Below, one piece after another: positions 40,120 through 48,883 of a stretch of 64,000 bases of DNA (within the stretch, counting starts at the first letter, position 1; every line of letters starts with the position of its first letter). Under the pieces are notes generated by a model. The model did not search any database. It saw nothing but the letters and a program-made list of their open reading frames with translations, and was not told the DNA's origin. This DNA comes from Acidovorax soli (GTDB lineage Bacteria > Pseudomonadota > Gammaproteobacteria > Burkholderiales > Burkholderiaceae_C). The stretch is taken from NCBI RefSeq assembly GCF_014207955.1, contig NZ_JACHLK010000017.1, forward strand, positions 62,001 to 126,000, read 5' to 3'. Both the position numbers and the translations under genes were made by a program.

Positions 40120-40258
40120 AACGGGCCTGCCTTCAACCGGACAGCGTCGTTGGAGAGCCTTGCCGTGCTACAGCACTGTCTGCGGCTCCCCGCCTAGCTC
40201 TCCGGCTGAATGCAGACCCGCGAGAGTGCTGGAACTCCCCTTCCAAGGGAGTTCGGCT

Positions 40259-40978
40259 TCAGCGCATCTGCACCGAGCCCGAGACGGTGACCACCACCTG
40301 CGCCTTGCCGGCCTCCACCGGCACGGCGGATTCGGAGAAGGACGAGGCCTTGTTGGCATCCATGGCCATCATGCGCGGGCGCGGGCCGGGGGACATCTCG
40401 TTGCTGTTCACGGCCACTTCGCGCAGGCTGTAGTTGGCAAAGCCGAAGCCCTTGGCCAGCTCGGCTGCGCGGGCCTTGAACTGCTCGATGGCCTGGGTCT
40501 GGGCCTCGCCCTCGACCTTGGCACGGGCCTCGCGCGACAGGGCGAACGCCACCTGGCTGATGGCCATGGTCTGCACCTTGCCGGCCGTGCTGGTGATGCG
40601 CGCAAAGTCGCGTCCTTCCAGCACCAGCTCGGCGCGGCCTTGCCAGCCGTTGATCTTGCCGTCCTTGGCATAGCGCGGGTACAGGCCGAAGGGGCCCGTG
40701 CGCACGTCCAGCTGGCCGGTCTGCGCATTGCGCTTGGCTTCGGCCAGGGCGGTATCGAGCGCCTGCTTGAGCTGGGCCTGCACGGCGCTGGCGTCGGCGC
40801 CCTCCTTGCTGGTGGCCAGGGTGACCACCAGCAGGTCCTGCTGCGCCTCCACGGTGCCCGTGGCCGACAGCTGCACCACGTTGCGCAGCTCTGGCGGCGC
40901 GGTGTTCTGGGCCAGGGCGGCACCAGTGCAGCAGGCCAGCAGGGCGGCGGTGGCAATCAGGCGGGTGGCGATCTTCAT
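40259..40978 (-). CDS. SIMPL-domain (DUF541) exported protein
   Basis: A 239-residue periplasmic protein of the SIMPL/DUF541 family (BP26-like), which form ring oligomers and are of unclear function. The signal peptide MKIATRLIATAALLACCTGAALAQ may be cleaved at ALA-Q, but LLAC near residue 16 could also act as a lipobox. The core VVQLSATGTVEAQQDLLVVTLATSKEGADASAVQAQLKQAL is the family signature, and the late AKGFGFANYSLREVAV is typical. Upstream lies ompR in divergent orientation. A dyad AACTCCC/GGGAGTT without a T-run lies just past the stop. Confidence 0.87.
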   Translation of the reverse strand: MKIATRLIATAALLACCTGAALAQNTAPPELRNVVQLSATGTVEAQQDLLVVTLATSKEGADASAVQAQLKQALDTALAEAKRNAQTGQLDVRTGPFGLYPRYAKDGKINGWQGRAELVLEGRDFARITSTAGKVQTMAISQVAFALSREARAKVEGEAQTQAIEQFKARAAELAKGFGFANYSLREVAVNSNEMSPGPRPRMMAMDANKASSFSESAVPVEAGKAQVVVTVSGSVQMR

Positions 40979-41078
40979 AGGGGAAAAGCTTTCTTCAAAC
41001 ATTGGTGGCGCCACGATAACCGCTGGCGCCCACCCTGCCGTGAAGCCCATGCACCGAGTGTGCGAAGCTCCGCAAAAC

Positions 41079-41154
41079 TTGTAACAGTTGGTCAAAGTAG
41101 ACCCTAAAAACCGAACTTTGCGGCTCCAAGTGGTCAGAATCGGCTCTGTTACAA
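41079..41154. promoter_or_regulatory. Inverted TTGTAACAG repeats upstream of ompR
   Basis: TTGTAACAG (41079-41087) and CTGTTACAA (41146-41154) are perfect reverse complements 58 bp apart, between the divergent SIMPL gene and ompR. GTAACA/TGTTAC is the core of OmpR half-sites in other bacteria, so autoregulation is plausible. Confidence 0.45.
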
Positions 41155-41172
41155 ATTGGACTTGGGATCAAC

Positions 41173-41904
41173 ATGGCCACAACAACCAACCGCACCGACA
41201 AGATTCTCGTCGTGGACGACGACGCACGCATCCGCGACCTGCTGCGCCGCTACCTCACACAGGAAGGCTTCGAGGTGATGGTCGCCGAAGACGGCAAGGC
41301 CCTCAACCGCCTGCTGCTGCGCGAAACGGTGGACCTCATCGTCCTCGACCTGATGATGCCCGGCGAAGACGGCCTGTCCATCTGCCGCCGCCTGCGCGCC
41401 GCCAACGACCGCACCCCCATCATCATGCTCACCGCCAAGGGCGAGGACGTGGACCGCATCGTGGGCCTGGAAGTGGGTGCCGACGACTACCTGGGCAAAC
41501 CCTTCAACCCGCGCGAGCTGCTGGCCCGCGTGCACGCCGTGCTGCGCCGCCGCCCCGCGCAGGAGGCACCAGGCGCCCCCTCGGGCGACAACGAGGTGGT
41601 CAACTTCGGCCCCTTCACCTTCGATCTGGGCACCCGCGCCTTGCAGCGCAGCGGCGAGGAGCTGCCCCTGACCACCGGCGAGTTCGCCATGCTCAAGGCC
41701 CTGGTGCGCCACCCGCGCCAGCCGCTGTCGCGTGAAAAGCTGGCCCTGCTGGCCCGTGGCCGCGAGTTCGAGCCCTTCGACCGCAGCCTGGATGTGCAGG
41801 TCTCGCGCCTGCGCAAGCTGGTCGAGGTGGATGCCGCCGCGCCGCGCTACATCCAGACGGTGTGGGGTGTGGGCTATGTGTTCGTGCCGGACGGCACGAG
41901 CTGA
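41173..41904 (+). CDS. ompR: Response regulator OmpR
   Basis: A 243-residue OmpR-type regulator. The receiver has DDD near residue 15, phospho-acceptor Asp59 in VDLIVLDLMMPGEDG, and the invariant Lys in YLGKPFNPREL. The C-terminal winged helix carries LTTGEFAMLKALVRHPRQPLSREKL, then SLDVQVSRLRKLVEVD and YIQTVWGVGYVF. Its order with an EnvZ-like kinase 12 bp downstream, length and close similarity of motif order support OmpR. Upstream inverted TTGTAACAG repeats may be autoregulatory sites. It would control outer-membrane and osmotic genes. Confidence 0.9.
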   Translation: MATTTNRTDKILVVDDDARIRDLLRRYLTQEGFEVMVAEDGKALNRLLLRETVDLIVLDLMMPGEDGLSICRRLRAANDRTPIIMLTAKGEDVDRIVGLEVGADDYLGKPFNPRELLARVHAVLRRRPAQEAPGAPSGDNEVVNFGPFTFDLGTRALQRSGEELPLTTGEFAMLKALVRHPRQPLSREKLALLARGREFEPFDRSLDVQVSRLRKLVEVDAAAPRYIQTVWGVGYVFVPDGTS

Positions 41905-41916
41905 TAATCGAGGGAT

Positions 41917-43452
41917 ATGTCCTCCCATACCGGCGCCAAGGGGCGGTCTGCACCGCGCCCTTCCCCCTCCGAGACTGCGCCGACCGAAGCCACCAGCCCC
42001 GCACCGCTCGAAGCGGTGCGCCTGGCACGCGAGCAAAAGGCGCGCGTGGGGCTCAACCTGTTCTGGCGCACCTTCTTCCTGCTGGCCTTGCTGCTGGTGG
42101 GCAGCATCCTGGCCTGGCTGCAGACGCTGCGCGCGCTCGAGTTCGAGCCGCGCACCCTGCACACGGCGCAGCAGATCGCCTCGCTGGTCAACCTGAGCCG
42201 CGCCGCGCTGGTGCACTCGGACGCCATCGCGCGCGTCTCGCTCATCAAGACCATGGCCGACCAGGAGGGTGTGCGCATCCTGCCGCGCGAGCCCAAGGAC
42301 CAGTTCGCCCTGCTCGACGGCACGGCGCTGGGCAACCGCCTCACCGACGAGCTCACCCAGCGCCTGGGGCCCGACACCATCGTGGCCCAGAGCGTCAACG
42401 GCGAGCCCGGCCTGTGGGTGGGCTTCAACATCAACGGCGACCCCAACTGGCTGCTGATGGACCGCTCGCGCTTCAGCCCCGCGGGCGGGCGCACCTGGCT
42501 GATCTGGCTCATCACCGCGGGCGCGCTGTCGCTGGCCGGGGCGGCCGCCATTGCGCGGCTGATCAACCGGCCACTCAAGCAGCTGTCGTATGCCGCCAAC
42601 CGCGTGCGCGACGGCGACTTCGCCGCCAGCCACCTCGATGAAGAAGTGGTCACCAGCGAGATCCGCGAGGTGAACATCGGCTTCAACCGCATGGCGCAAA
42701 AGCTCGCCAAGCTGGAGCAGGACCGCGCGGTGATGCTGGCCGGCATCTCGCACGACCTGCGCACCCCGCTGGCACGCCTGCGCCTGGAAACCGAGATGAG
42801 CGTGAACGACGACGTGGCACGCGAGCACATGGTGGCCGACATCGTGCAACTCGACGCCACCATCGACAAGTTCCTCGACTATGCGCGGCCCGACCACGTG
42901 ACCCTCACGCCAGTGAACCTGCATGCCGTGGTCTCGTCCTGCGTCTACGCAGTGCAGGACCACCGCGAGCTGCAGATCGGCATGACCATCCCCGAGGACC
43001 TGAACGTGCTGGCCGACGAGGTGGAGCTGGCGCGCGTGATCTCCAACCTGCTGGAGAACGCGCGCCGCTACGGCAAGACCGAAGACACCGGCGTGGCCCG
43101 GGTGGACATTGCCGCCAAGGGCCGCGAGAACTGGGTGCTGGTGAAGATCCGCGACCACGGCCCGGGCGTGCCCCCCGAGCAGCTGTCCAACCTGACCAAG
43201 CCCTTCTTCCGCGGCGACTCGGCCCGCACGGCCGCCGCCGGCGCGGGGCTGGGCCTGTCCATCGTGGACAAGACGGTGCAGCGCATGGGCGGCATCTTCG
43301 CGCTGGCCAACAGCAGCAGCGGCGGCCTGGTGGCCCACATCCAGCTGCAGCGCGCCAGCGAACTGCCCGAGGGTGTGGACCCCAAGCAGCGCCTGCAGCG
43401 CCCCGCGGTCAAGCGCCAGCTGCCGCGCCGGCGCGCGGAAGACAAGGTGTAG
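41917..43452 (+). CDS. envZ: Sensor histidine kinase, EnvZ type
   Basis: A 511-residue inner-membrane kinase partner of OmpR. TM1 (about residues 50-70) is preceded by a 48-residue cytoplasmic N-terminus, the periplasmic part spans 71-200, TM2 is about 203-224, and a HAMP follows. The H-box has His279 in GISHDLRTPLARLRLE; N-box NLLENARRYG, G1 DHGPGVP, F-box and G2 GAGLGLSIV are all present. Length is near EnvZ with a longer N-terminal extension. It follows ompR by 12 bp on the same strand. A dispersed hairpin repeat begins one base before the stop codon ends. Confidence 0.88.
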   Translation: MSSHTGAKGRSAPRPSPSETAPTEATSPAPLEAVRLAREQKARVGLNLFWRTFFLLALLLVGSILAWLQTLRALEFEPRTLHTAQQIASLVNLSRAALVHSDAIARVSLIKTMADQEGVRILPREPKDQFALLDGTALGNRLTDELTQRLGPDTIVAQSVNGEPGLWVGFNINGDPNWLLMDRSRFSPAGGRTWLIWLITAGALSLAGAAAIARLINRPLKQLSYAANRVRDGDFAASHLDEEVVTSEIREVNIGFNRMAQKLAKLEQDRAVMLAGISHDLRTPLARLRLETEMSVNDDVAREHMVADIVQLDATIDKFLDYARPDHVTLTPVNLHAVVSSCVYAVQDHRELQIGMTIPEDLNVLADEVELARVISNLLENARRYGKTEDTGVARVDIAAKGRENWVLVKIRDHGPGVPPEQLSNLTKPFFRGDSARTAAAGAGLGLSIVDKTVQRMGGIFALANSSSGGLVAHIQLQRASELPEGVDPKQRLQRPAVKRQLPRRRAEDKV

Positions 43453-43578
43453 GGCCTGTTCACACCCATGTCGGGGATCGCATTGCCCCGCCTGGGGTCG
43501 TGATGCAGGGCGCCCGCGCTTGCAAGGTATGCGCCTTGCAAGCGCGGGCAACGCCCCAGACGCCCCCAGACCCGGCCA
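43451..43578. repeat. Dispersed hairpin repeat, copy B
   Basis: Second copy of the element at 13474, same orientation. Its hairpin is perfect: 15 bp, CCCGCGCTTGCAAGG (43513-43527) and CCTTGCAAGCGCGGG (43534-43548) around the loop TATGCG. It starts in the last codon of envZ and lies before the diguanylate cyclase, so it may act as a processing or termination structure after ompR-envZ, though no T-run follows. Confidence 0.75.
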
Positions 43579-43610
43579 ACCGGAAGCCAGGCGGCAAGCA
43601 CCATTGAACT

Positions 43611-43626
43611 CGCACAATTTTGTGCG
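43611..43626. promoter_or_regulatory. 16-bp palindrome before the diguanylate cyclase
   Basis: CGCACAA-TT-TTGTGCG, perfect arms, in the promoter region of the cyclase gene that starts at 43728. It is a candidate operator for an unidentified dimeric regulator. Confidence 0.4.
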
Positions 43627-43727
43627 ATACCAATAGTTACACTGGCACTATCGCAGCTCCCCTGAGCCGCCATTGCAAAGGGATGTACCGCAGGGGCCGT
43701 CCGCCATTTCCAGCTATCAACGTCCAC

Positions 43728-44933
43728 ATGGTTGCAACCATTCTCGTCGGCATGCTGTGCGCACACCTGCTGTGCTTCTCGGTGATGTTCTGGCTCGTCA
43801 GCAAACGCCTGCACGGCAACAAGATGGGGATGGACATCTTTGCGATGGGCAACCTGCTGCTGGGCTTTGCCTATGTACTGCAATTGGCGGAAGGAGGCCC
43901 CGCCTGGAGCCTGGTGAGCGCCGTCAATCACACCTTCACACTGGCCGCACCCGTCGCCTACTGGCTCGGAGCCATGCGCTTTTTTGGGCTCCCGGCCCCT
44001 TTCTGGCGCCCCCTGCTGGCAGTGGCCGTGACCTACAGCGCCGCGCAGGTGCTGGTGCAATGGAGCCTGGGCCCGGTTGCCCGCTACGCCATGCTCTCGG
44101 GCATGTCTGCGCTGCTGTTCCTGGCCATGGTCATCACCGTGGTCCATGGCGTGCGCACATTTGCCAAGGATCTGTATGCCGAGATGGTATTTTTTGCAGT
44201 CCTCATCAGCGGCATTTGCGTGCTCAATGCACTCAAGTTCATGAAGCTCGTGGATGGCGGTCTGGATGCACTGCAGATGGACGGCAGCTTTCAACTGGTG
44301 TTCTACATCTACATGTCGTCCCTGGCCACGGTGTTGCCGCCTGCGATCATCTGGCTGGTACTGCGCCGCCTGACCGATGCGCTGCGAAACCTCGCTGCGC
44401 GGGACCCGTTGACGCAGTTGCTCAACCGCCGCGGGCTCTCAGAAGCGCTGCAGATGTACTTCAACTCCCGCAAGGCCGTGCCTGCATACCTGCTGCTGGT
44501 GGACATCGATCACTTCAAACGCATCAACGATACCCATGGCCACCAGATCGGAGATGCCGTCTTGCGCCATGTGGCGGAGGTACTTCGGGGCGCGGTGCGC
44601 CGGGGCGACCTGGCCGGCCGCATCGGTGGCGAAGAATTCCTGATCGTCTGCCTGGACTCCGACCTTCACGGAGTCCGGCTCCTGGCCGAGCGCTTGCGTT
44701 CAGCCGTCGAAAGGCAGGCAGTCCATACCACGGGCGGGGCCCATCCACTGCACTGCACGGTCACGATGGGGGTTTCGAATCCATTCGCTGGCGCGCACGC
44801 CTTCGAGGGTGCCATGCAGGAAGCCGACGCCGCACTCTACCGAGGCAAGGCCGCTGGACGCAATCGGATCGAGTGGCCCCAGATCGCACACGGCGAGCCG
44901 CCAACCCCGATCGTTGGCGCATCCACAACCTAA
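43728..44933 (+). CDS. Diguanylate cyclase with seven-helix-type membrane sensor
   Basis: A 401-residue membrane GGDEF protein that makes c-di-GMP. About seven hydrophobic helices occupy residues 1-215, the plan of a membrane sensor domain. The GGDEF domain starts LAARDPLTQLLNRRGL, with the active-site IGGEEF and an upstream RRGD-x5 inhibitory (I) site, so it should be active and subject to product feedback. ATG at 43728 is preferred because the frame's earlier ATG (43620) overlaps a palindrome; ATG at 43683 remains possible. No EAL domain is present. The gene is alone. Confidence 0.85.
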   Translation: MVATILVGMLCAHLLCFSVMFWLVSKRLHGNKMGMDIFAMGNLLLGFAYVLQLAEGGPAWSLVSAVNHTFTLAAPVAYWLGAMRFFGLPAPFWRPLLAVAVTYSAAQVLVQWSLGPVARYAMLSGMSALLFLAMVITVVHGVRTFAKDLYAEMVFFAVLISGICVLNALKFMKLVDGGLDALQMDGSFQLVFYIYMSSLATVLPPAIIWLVLRRLTDALRNLAARDPLTQLLNRRGLSEALQMYFNSRKAVPAYLLLVDIDHFKRINDTHGHQIGDAVLRHVAEVLRGAVRRGDLAGRIGGEEFLIVCLDSDLHGVRLLAERLRSAVERQAVHTTGGAHPLHCTVTMGVSNPFAGAHAFEGAMQEADAALYRGKAAGRNRIEWPQIAHGEPPTPIVGASTT

Positions 44934-45118
44934 GTCCAGAAGCGCGCGTCAGTCCATCGAGATACTGGCCTTCGGCCGGCGCGCCGCACTGTGCGGGGGC
45001 GCCATGACCCAGGAGAACGCGCCAGGCGGTGCAGGCCCAGCGCATCGGCCGCCCGGCTCAGGCTGCCGCTGCGCACGACTTCGAGAAAGGCGCTGAGGTC
45101 GGACGGGGAGATGCCCAT
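44930..45118 (-). pseudogene. LysR-type regulator remnant (N-terminal helix-turn-helix only)
   Basis: Starting at ATG 45118, about 28 residues (SPSDLSAFLEVVRSGSLSRAADALG with its Met-Gly-Ile start) are a clean LysR N-terminal helix-turn-helix. After that the frame turns into Arg/Pro-rich sequence with no LysR features, and ends after 62 codons. The rest of the gene is missing. It is divergent from an intact LysR gene 79 bp away, which may once have controlled a neighbour of it. The remnant probably decayed by deletion. Confidence 0.6.
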
Positions 45119-45196
45119 CGCGCTGGAGCCTATCGGAAGCGGCCCGGCTGCCTCACGCACGCATGCACGGCTGGGCGCTGGCATGATCGACGGACC

Positions 45197-46108
45197 ATGC
45201 TCAACGAACTCAAGACCTTCATCGCCGTGTGCCGCCACGGCAGCTTCGCCGCGGCGGGCGAGCGCATCGGGCTGACCCAGTCCGCGGTCAGCAGCCAGAT
45301 CAAGCGGCTGGAGGAATCGCTGGGCTTTGCCCTGTTCGACCGCACCGGCCGCTCGGCCACCCTCAACGCGGCCGGCCAGGCCACGCTGGCCCGTGCCGAG
45401 GAGATCCAGGCGCTGTACGCCCGGCTGGCCGACCTGCCCGGCGAGAGTGGCGCCGCACAGGGCCTGCTGCGCGTCGGTGCCATCGCCTCGGCCCAGCCCA
45501 CCCTGCTGGCCCGTGCGCTGGCGGCGCTCAGGGCCGCCCACCCCCAGTTGCGCGTGCATGTGACCCCGGGCGTTTCCATGGGCCTGCTGGACGCGCTGGA
45601 CGCGGGCCAGGTCGACGCGGCCCTCATCATCCGACCGCCCTTCGGCATGCCGCCCGAACTCACCTGGCAGGCCCTGGCGCAAGAGGCCTTCGTGCTGCTC
45701 GCTCCGGCCGGCACGAAGGGCCGCGACTGGCGTGCACTGCTGCAGGGCCACCCCTTTCTGCGCTACGAGCGCAGCTCCTTCGGCGGCCGCATGGTCGAGC
45801 GCTTTCTGCACCGCGAAGGCCTGGCGGTGCGCGATGCCGTGGAGGTGGACGAGATTGCGGCGCTCATCCACCTGGTCGCCCTGGGCGTGGGCGTGGCGCT
45901 CGTGCCCCTGGTCGAGGCCCACCTGCCGCTGCCGGCGGGGGTGCGGGTGGTGCCGCTGGGCGAGAAGACCTTCTACCGCGAGATCGGGCTGCTGCAACGC
46001 CGGCCCCGCGCGAGCCCGCCGGCCGTCGCCCTGCTGGCCGAGTGCCTGCGGCAGGCCGCAGTGCCTGCCCCGGGTACACAACGCGCCGGGCGCAAGGCCC
46101 GGGCGTGA
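45197..46108 (+). CDS. LysR-family transcriptional regulator
   Basis: A 303-residue LysR regulator. The helix-turn-helix is NELKTFIAVCRHGSFAAAGERIGLTQSAVSSQIKRLEESLGFALFDRTGR and the effector domain shows GLLRVGAIASAQPTLL, VDAALIIRPPFG, and FLRYERSSFGGRMVERFL. The ATG at 45197 gives the standard start; an upstream frame adds nothing LysR-like. It is convergent with a VOC protein gene with 12 bp between the stops. Its target gene is not obvious; the nearest candidate is its own divergent neighbour, which is now a remnant. Confidence 0.87.
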   Translation: MLNELKTFIAVCRHGSFAAAGERIGLTQSAVSSQIKRLEESLGFALFDRTGRSATLNAAGQATLARAEEIQALYARLADLPGESGAAQGLLRVGAIASAQPTLLARALAALRAAHPQLRVHVTPGVSMGLLDALDAGQVDAALIIRPPFGMPPELTWQALAQEAFVLLAPAGTKGRDWRALLQGHPFLRYERSSFGGRMVERFLHREGLAVRDAVEVDEIAALIHLVALGVGVALVPLVEAHLPLPAGVRVVPLGEKTFYREIGLLQRRPRASPPAVALLAECLRQAAVPAPGTQRAGRKARA

Positions 46109-46120
46109 CTGTGCCCTGGG

Positions 46121-46576
46121 CTACTTGGCAAACAGCGAACCGAGGTCGGCAAAGGACTTCATCTCCACCGCGTTGCCCGAGGGATCGAGAAAGAACATGG
46201 TGGCCTGCTCGCCGGGCTCGCCCTGGAAGCGGATGTAAGGCTTGACCACGAAGTCGGTGCCGCGCGCCGTCAGCTTGTCGGCCATGGCCTGCCACAGCGC
46301 CATGGGCACCACGGCGCCAAAGTGGCGCACCGGCACATCGTGGCCATCGACCGCACTGTGGCTGCGGTGCCCACACTCCTCGGGCGCCAGGTGGGCCACG
46401 ATCTGGTGGCCGAAGAAGTTGAAGTCGATCCAGTTCTCGGAGCTGCGGCCTTCGGGGCAGCCGAGCAGTTCACCATAGAAGGCGCGCGCCTCGGCGAGGT
46501 CGCGCACCGGAAAGGCCAGGTGGAACGGGATGGGGGACGAAAGGTGGGAGGACGGGGGCAGGATGGCGGAGGTCAT
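46121..46576 (-). CDS. VOC-family (glyoxalase/dioxygenase fold) protein
   Basis: A 151-residue vicinal-oxygen-chelate protein. FHLAFPVRDLAEARAFYGELLGCPEGRSS carries the first His ligand, HQIVAHLAPEECG, VRHFGAVVPM the second and FLDPSGNAVEMKSF the last Glu ligand, so a metal site is plausible. One VOC repeat pair makes one domain, so it should work as a dimer. Family members are lyases, dioxygenases or antibiotic-binding proteins; I cannot choose. ATG at 46576 fits. It is convergent with a LysR gene. Confidence 0.83.
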   Translation of the reverse strand: MTSAILPPSSHLSSPIPFHLAFPVRDLAEARAFYGELLGCPEGRSSENWIDFNFFGHQIVAHLAPEECGHRSHSAVDGHDVPVRHFGAVVPMALWQAMADKLTARGTDFVVKPYIRFQGEPGEQATMFFLDPSGNAVEMKSFADLGSLFAK

Positions 46577-46689
46577 GGGGTGTCTGTGTTCGCTTGCGTG
46601 TGGATGACGCGCAGACTGTAGGCAAACAAGGCCCCCATGAAAAACGATAGTTCTGCGTGCTGAGCACCACCAAAATCGATGGATCGCGT

Positions 46690-48372
46690 TCAGGCCGCTT
46701 CGCGCAAAGAGGCCCGCAGGATCTTGCCCACCGGCGACTTGGGCAACTGCTCGCGAAAGAGGATCTGCCGCGGCACCTTGTAGGCCGTGAGCTGGGTGCG
46801 GCAGTGGCGCTCCACGTCCTCAGGCGTGAGCGCAGGGTTGCGCGGCACGACGAAGGCGCGCACAGCCTCGCCGGTGCCGGCATCCGGTACGCCGATGACG
46901 GCAGCCTCGGCGATGCCGGGATGGGCGGCGAGCACATCCTCGACCTCGTTGGGGTAGACGTTGAAGCCCGAGACCAGGATCATGTCCTTCTTGCGGTCCA
47001 CGATGCGGATGTAGCCGCCCTCCTCCAGTTGCGCGATGTCGCCGGTGTGCAGCCAACCATCACGGATCGCGCTGGCACTGTCTTCCTGCGCATGCAGGTA
47101 GCCGCCCACGACCTGCGGTCCCTGCACCAGCAGCTCGCCACGCTCGCCCTGGGGCAGTTCGCGCCCCTGGTCATCGACCACGCGCACCTGGCAACCTGGC
47201 ATGGGCACGCCCACGGTGCCCAGGCGCGGCGTGGCCGAGGGCGGGTTGCACGAGACGATGCACGACGTCTCGGTCATGCCATAGCCTTCGAGGATGGGGC
47301 AGACCAGCGCCTGCCAGGCCTGCGCGGTCGAGGTGCGCAGGGCCGTGCCGCCCGAGAAGGCATAGCGCAGCTTCGGTGGATTGGCCTGGAACCAGGGCTC
47401 GGCCATCAGGCCGGCGAACAGCGTGTCCACGCCGGCCGTCCACTGCACGTCGAACTGCTCGAAGGTCTTTTGCAGGTTGGACATGGGGCGCGGGCTGGGC
47501 ACCAGCAGGTTGCGTGCACCGACCTGAAAGAACACCAGGAAGTTCACCATGAACGCAAACACGTGGTACATGGGCAGCACGGTCAACATCGTCTCGCCCT
47601 GCTTCGGCCCATCGTAGGCGTCCAGGAAATCGCGCGTGATGCGCAAGGTGGCGAGGATGTTGGCGTGCGTGATCACCGCGCCCTTGCTGCGCCCGGTGGT
47701 GCCGCCCGTGTACTGGTACACCGCCACCGGGTGGCTGCGGTGCTCGATGGGCGTCAAGGCCTGGCCACGTACCAAGGCGTCGGCCATGCGCGGCAGCGGC
47801 ACGGCGGCGGGATCGGCCGGCCCCGCCATCTTGGCGCGAATGGCCGATGCCACGGGTTCATCAAAGAAGTCCCACAGGCTGGCCGTGAGCACCGGCACAC
47901 CCAGGGTTTGCGCCACGGGCCCGGCCACCGGCAGGAACATGTCGCACACCAGCAGCAGCCTGGCGCCGCTGTCTTCGAGCTGCAGGTGCAGCTCGCGCCC
48001 GGTGTACAGCGGGTTCACATTGGTCACGATGAGCCCGGCCTTCCATGCGCCGAACACCGCAATCGGGTAGTGCAGGCAGTTGGGCATCTGCAGCGCGAGC
48101 ACATCGCCCGCCTGCAGCCCCTGCTCGCGCACCAGCCAGGCGGCAAAGGCGTCCGACAACGCATCGATCTCGCGGAAGCTGCGCACCACGTGGGCGCCCG
48201 TGGGCAGCACGAAGGTGAAGGCGGGCTGGTCCTTGTGGTCGGCAGCGGCCTGCGTGGCCAGGTGCGCGGCATTGGCGGGCAATGCCGCCAGGTCCAGCTG
48301 GTAGTTGCGCAGGGCCTCGGGGTAGGACCCTTCCCAGGGCGAGGACGCTGGCGGTGCGGCGGTGGTGGTCAT
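46690..48372 (-). CDS. fadD: AMP-forming acyl-CoA synthetase (FadD-like)
   Basis: A 560-residue adenylating enzyme that activates long- or medium-chain acids to CoA thioesters. The P-loop-like motif YTGGTTGRSKGA, the A5 stretch GYGMTETSCIV, DGWLHTGDIAQLEEGGYIRIVDRKKDMILVSGFNVYP and the C-terminal KSPVGKILRASLRE are all as in FadD. Length matches the 561-residue E. coli enzyme. ATG at 48372. It is 39 bp after an NTF2-like gene on the same strand and behind fadH, so the group may degrade unsaturated or aromatic acids under PadR control. The substrate chain length is not readable. Confidence 0.88.
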   Translation of the reverse strand: MTTTAAPPASSPWEGSYPEALRNYQLDLAALPANAAHLATQAAADHKDQPAFTFVLPTGAHVVRSFREIDALSDAFAAWLVREQGLQAGDVLALQMPNCLHYPIAVFGAWKAGLIVTNVNPLYTGRELHLQLEDSGARLLLVCDMFLPVAGPVAQTLGVPVLTASLWDFFDEPVASAIRAKMAGPADPAAVPLPRMADALVRGQALTPIEHRSHPVAVYQYTGGTTGRSKGAVITHANILATLRITRDFLDAYDGPKQGETMLTVLPMYHVFAFMVNFLVFFQVGARNLLVPSPRPMSNLQKTFEQFDVQWTAGVDTLFAGLMAEPWFQANPPKLRYAFSGGTALRTSTAQAWQALVCPILEGYGMTETSCIVSCNPPSATPRLGTVGVPMPGCQVRVVDDQGRELPQGERGELLVQGPQVVGGYLHAQEDSASAIRDGWLHTGDIAQLEEGGYIRIVDRKKDMILVSGFNVYPNEVEDVLAAHPGIAEAAVIGVPDAGTGEAVRAFVVPRNPALTPEDVERHCRTQLTAYKVPRQILFREQLPKSPVGKILRASLREAA

Positions 48373-48411
48373 GGGCGTTGTCTCCGGTCTTCTTTCTTTT
48401 TTGCGAACGCT

Positions 48412-48852
48412 TCAGGCCTTTGCCTTGAACGCTGGGAGCTTGTCCCCAAGCCGCGCGCCCATTTCCGCCCCCAGGGCCTGCAGGCCGCTCAGGGGGCGCA
48501 CCATGACTTCGAACTCTGTGATCTGGCCCTGTTCATTGAAGCGCACCAGGTCGATCCCCTTGAGCTGCTTGTCACCCACCCGCGCGCTGAACTCCAGCAC
48601 GATGTTCAGGCCGTCGTCGGTGGCCAGTTGGCGGTGGTAGGTGAAGTCCTCGAACACCTGGATCACGGTGGACAGGGCCAGCATCAGCGCCGGGGCCGAG
48701 GTGTAGGCCGTGTTCGCCATGGGCGAGCGGAACACCGCATCGGGGTGCACGATGGACAGCAGGTTCGACAGGTCGCGGCTGGCCACCATGTGGTGCCAGG
48801 TGTCGAGCGAACGGGCGACAGCGGGGTGGATGTTCTTCGGGGCTTCGGTCAT
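48412..48852 (-). CDS. NTF2/SnoaL-like protein
   Basis: A 146-residue protein with the NTF2-like fold: ARSLDTWHHMVASRDLSNLLSIVHPDAVFRSPM, then VFEDFTYHRQLATDDGLNIVLEFSARVGDKQLKGIDLVRF. Such proteins are isomerases, hydratases or binding proteins; WHHMVASRDLSNLLSIVHPDAVF resembles those found in fatty acid and steroid loci. Start ATG 48852. It lies 31 bp after fadH and 39 bp before the acyl-CoA ligase, so all three are probably one operon. Confidence 0.8.
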   Translation of the reverse strand: MTEAPKNIHPAVARSLDTWHHMVASRDLSNLLSIVHPDAVFRSPMANTAYTSAPALMLALSTVIQVFEDFTYHRQLATDDGLNIVLEFSARVGDKQLKGIDLVRFNEQGQITEFEVMVRPLSGLQALGAEMGARLGDKLPAFKAKA

Positions 48853-48883
48853 GGGATGTCTCCTGGGTTGGTTTTCAAAAAAA

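Noticed and set aside
40231..40251. AACTCCC/GGGAGTT hairpin after the SDR gene as a terminator
   Set aside because: No T-run follows on either strand; the stem alone is not enough.
41149..43617. Long minus-strand open frame opposite ompR-envZ
   Set aside because: Antisense shadow of two clear genes; no recognisable domain.
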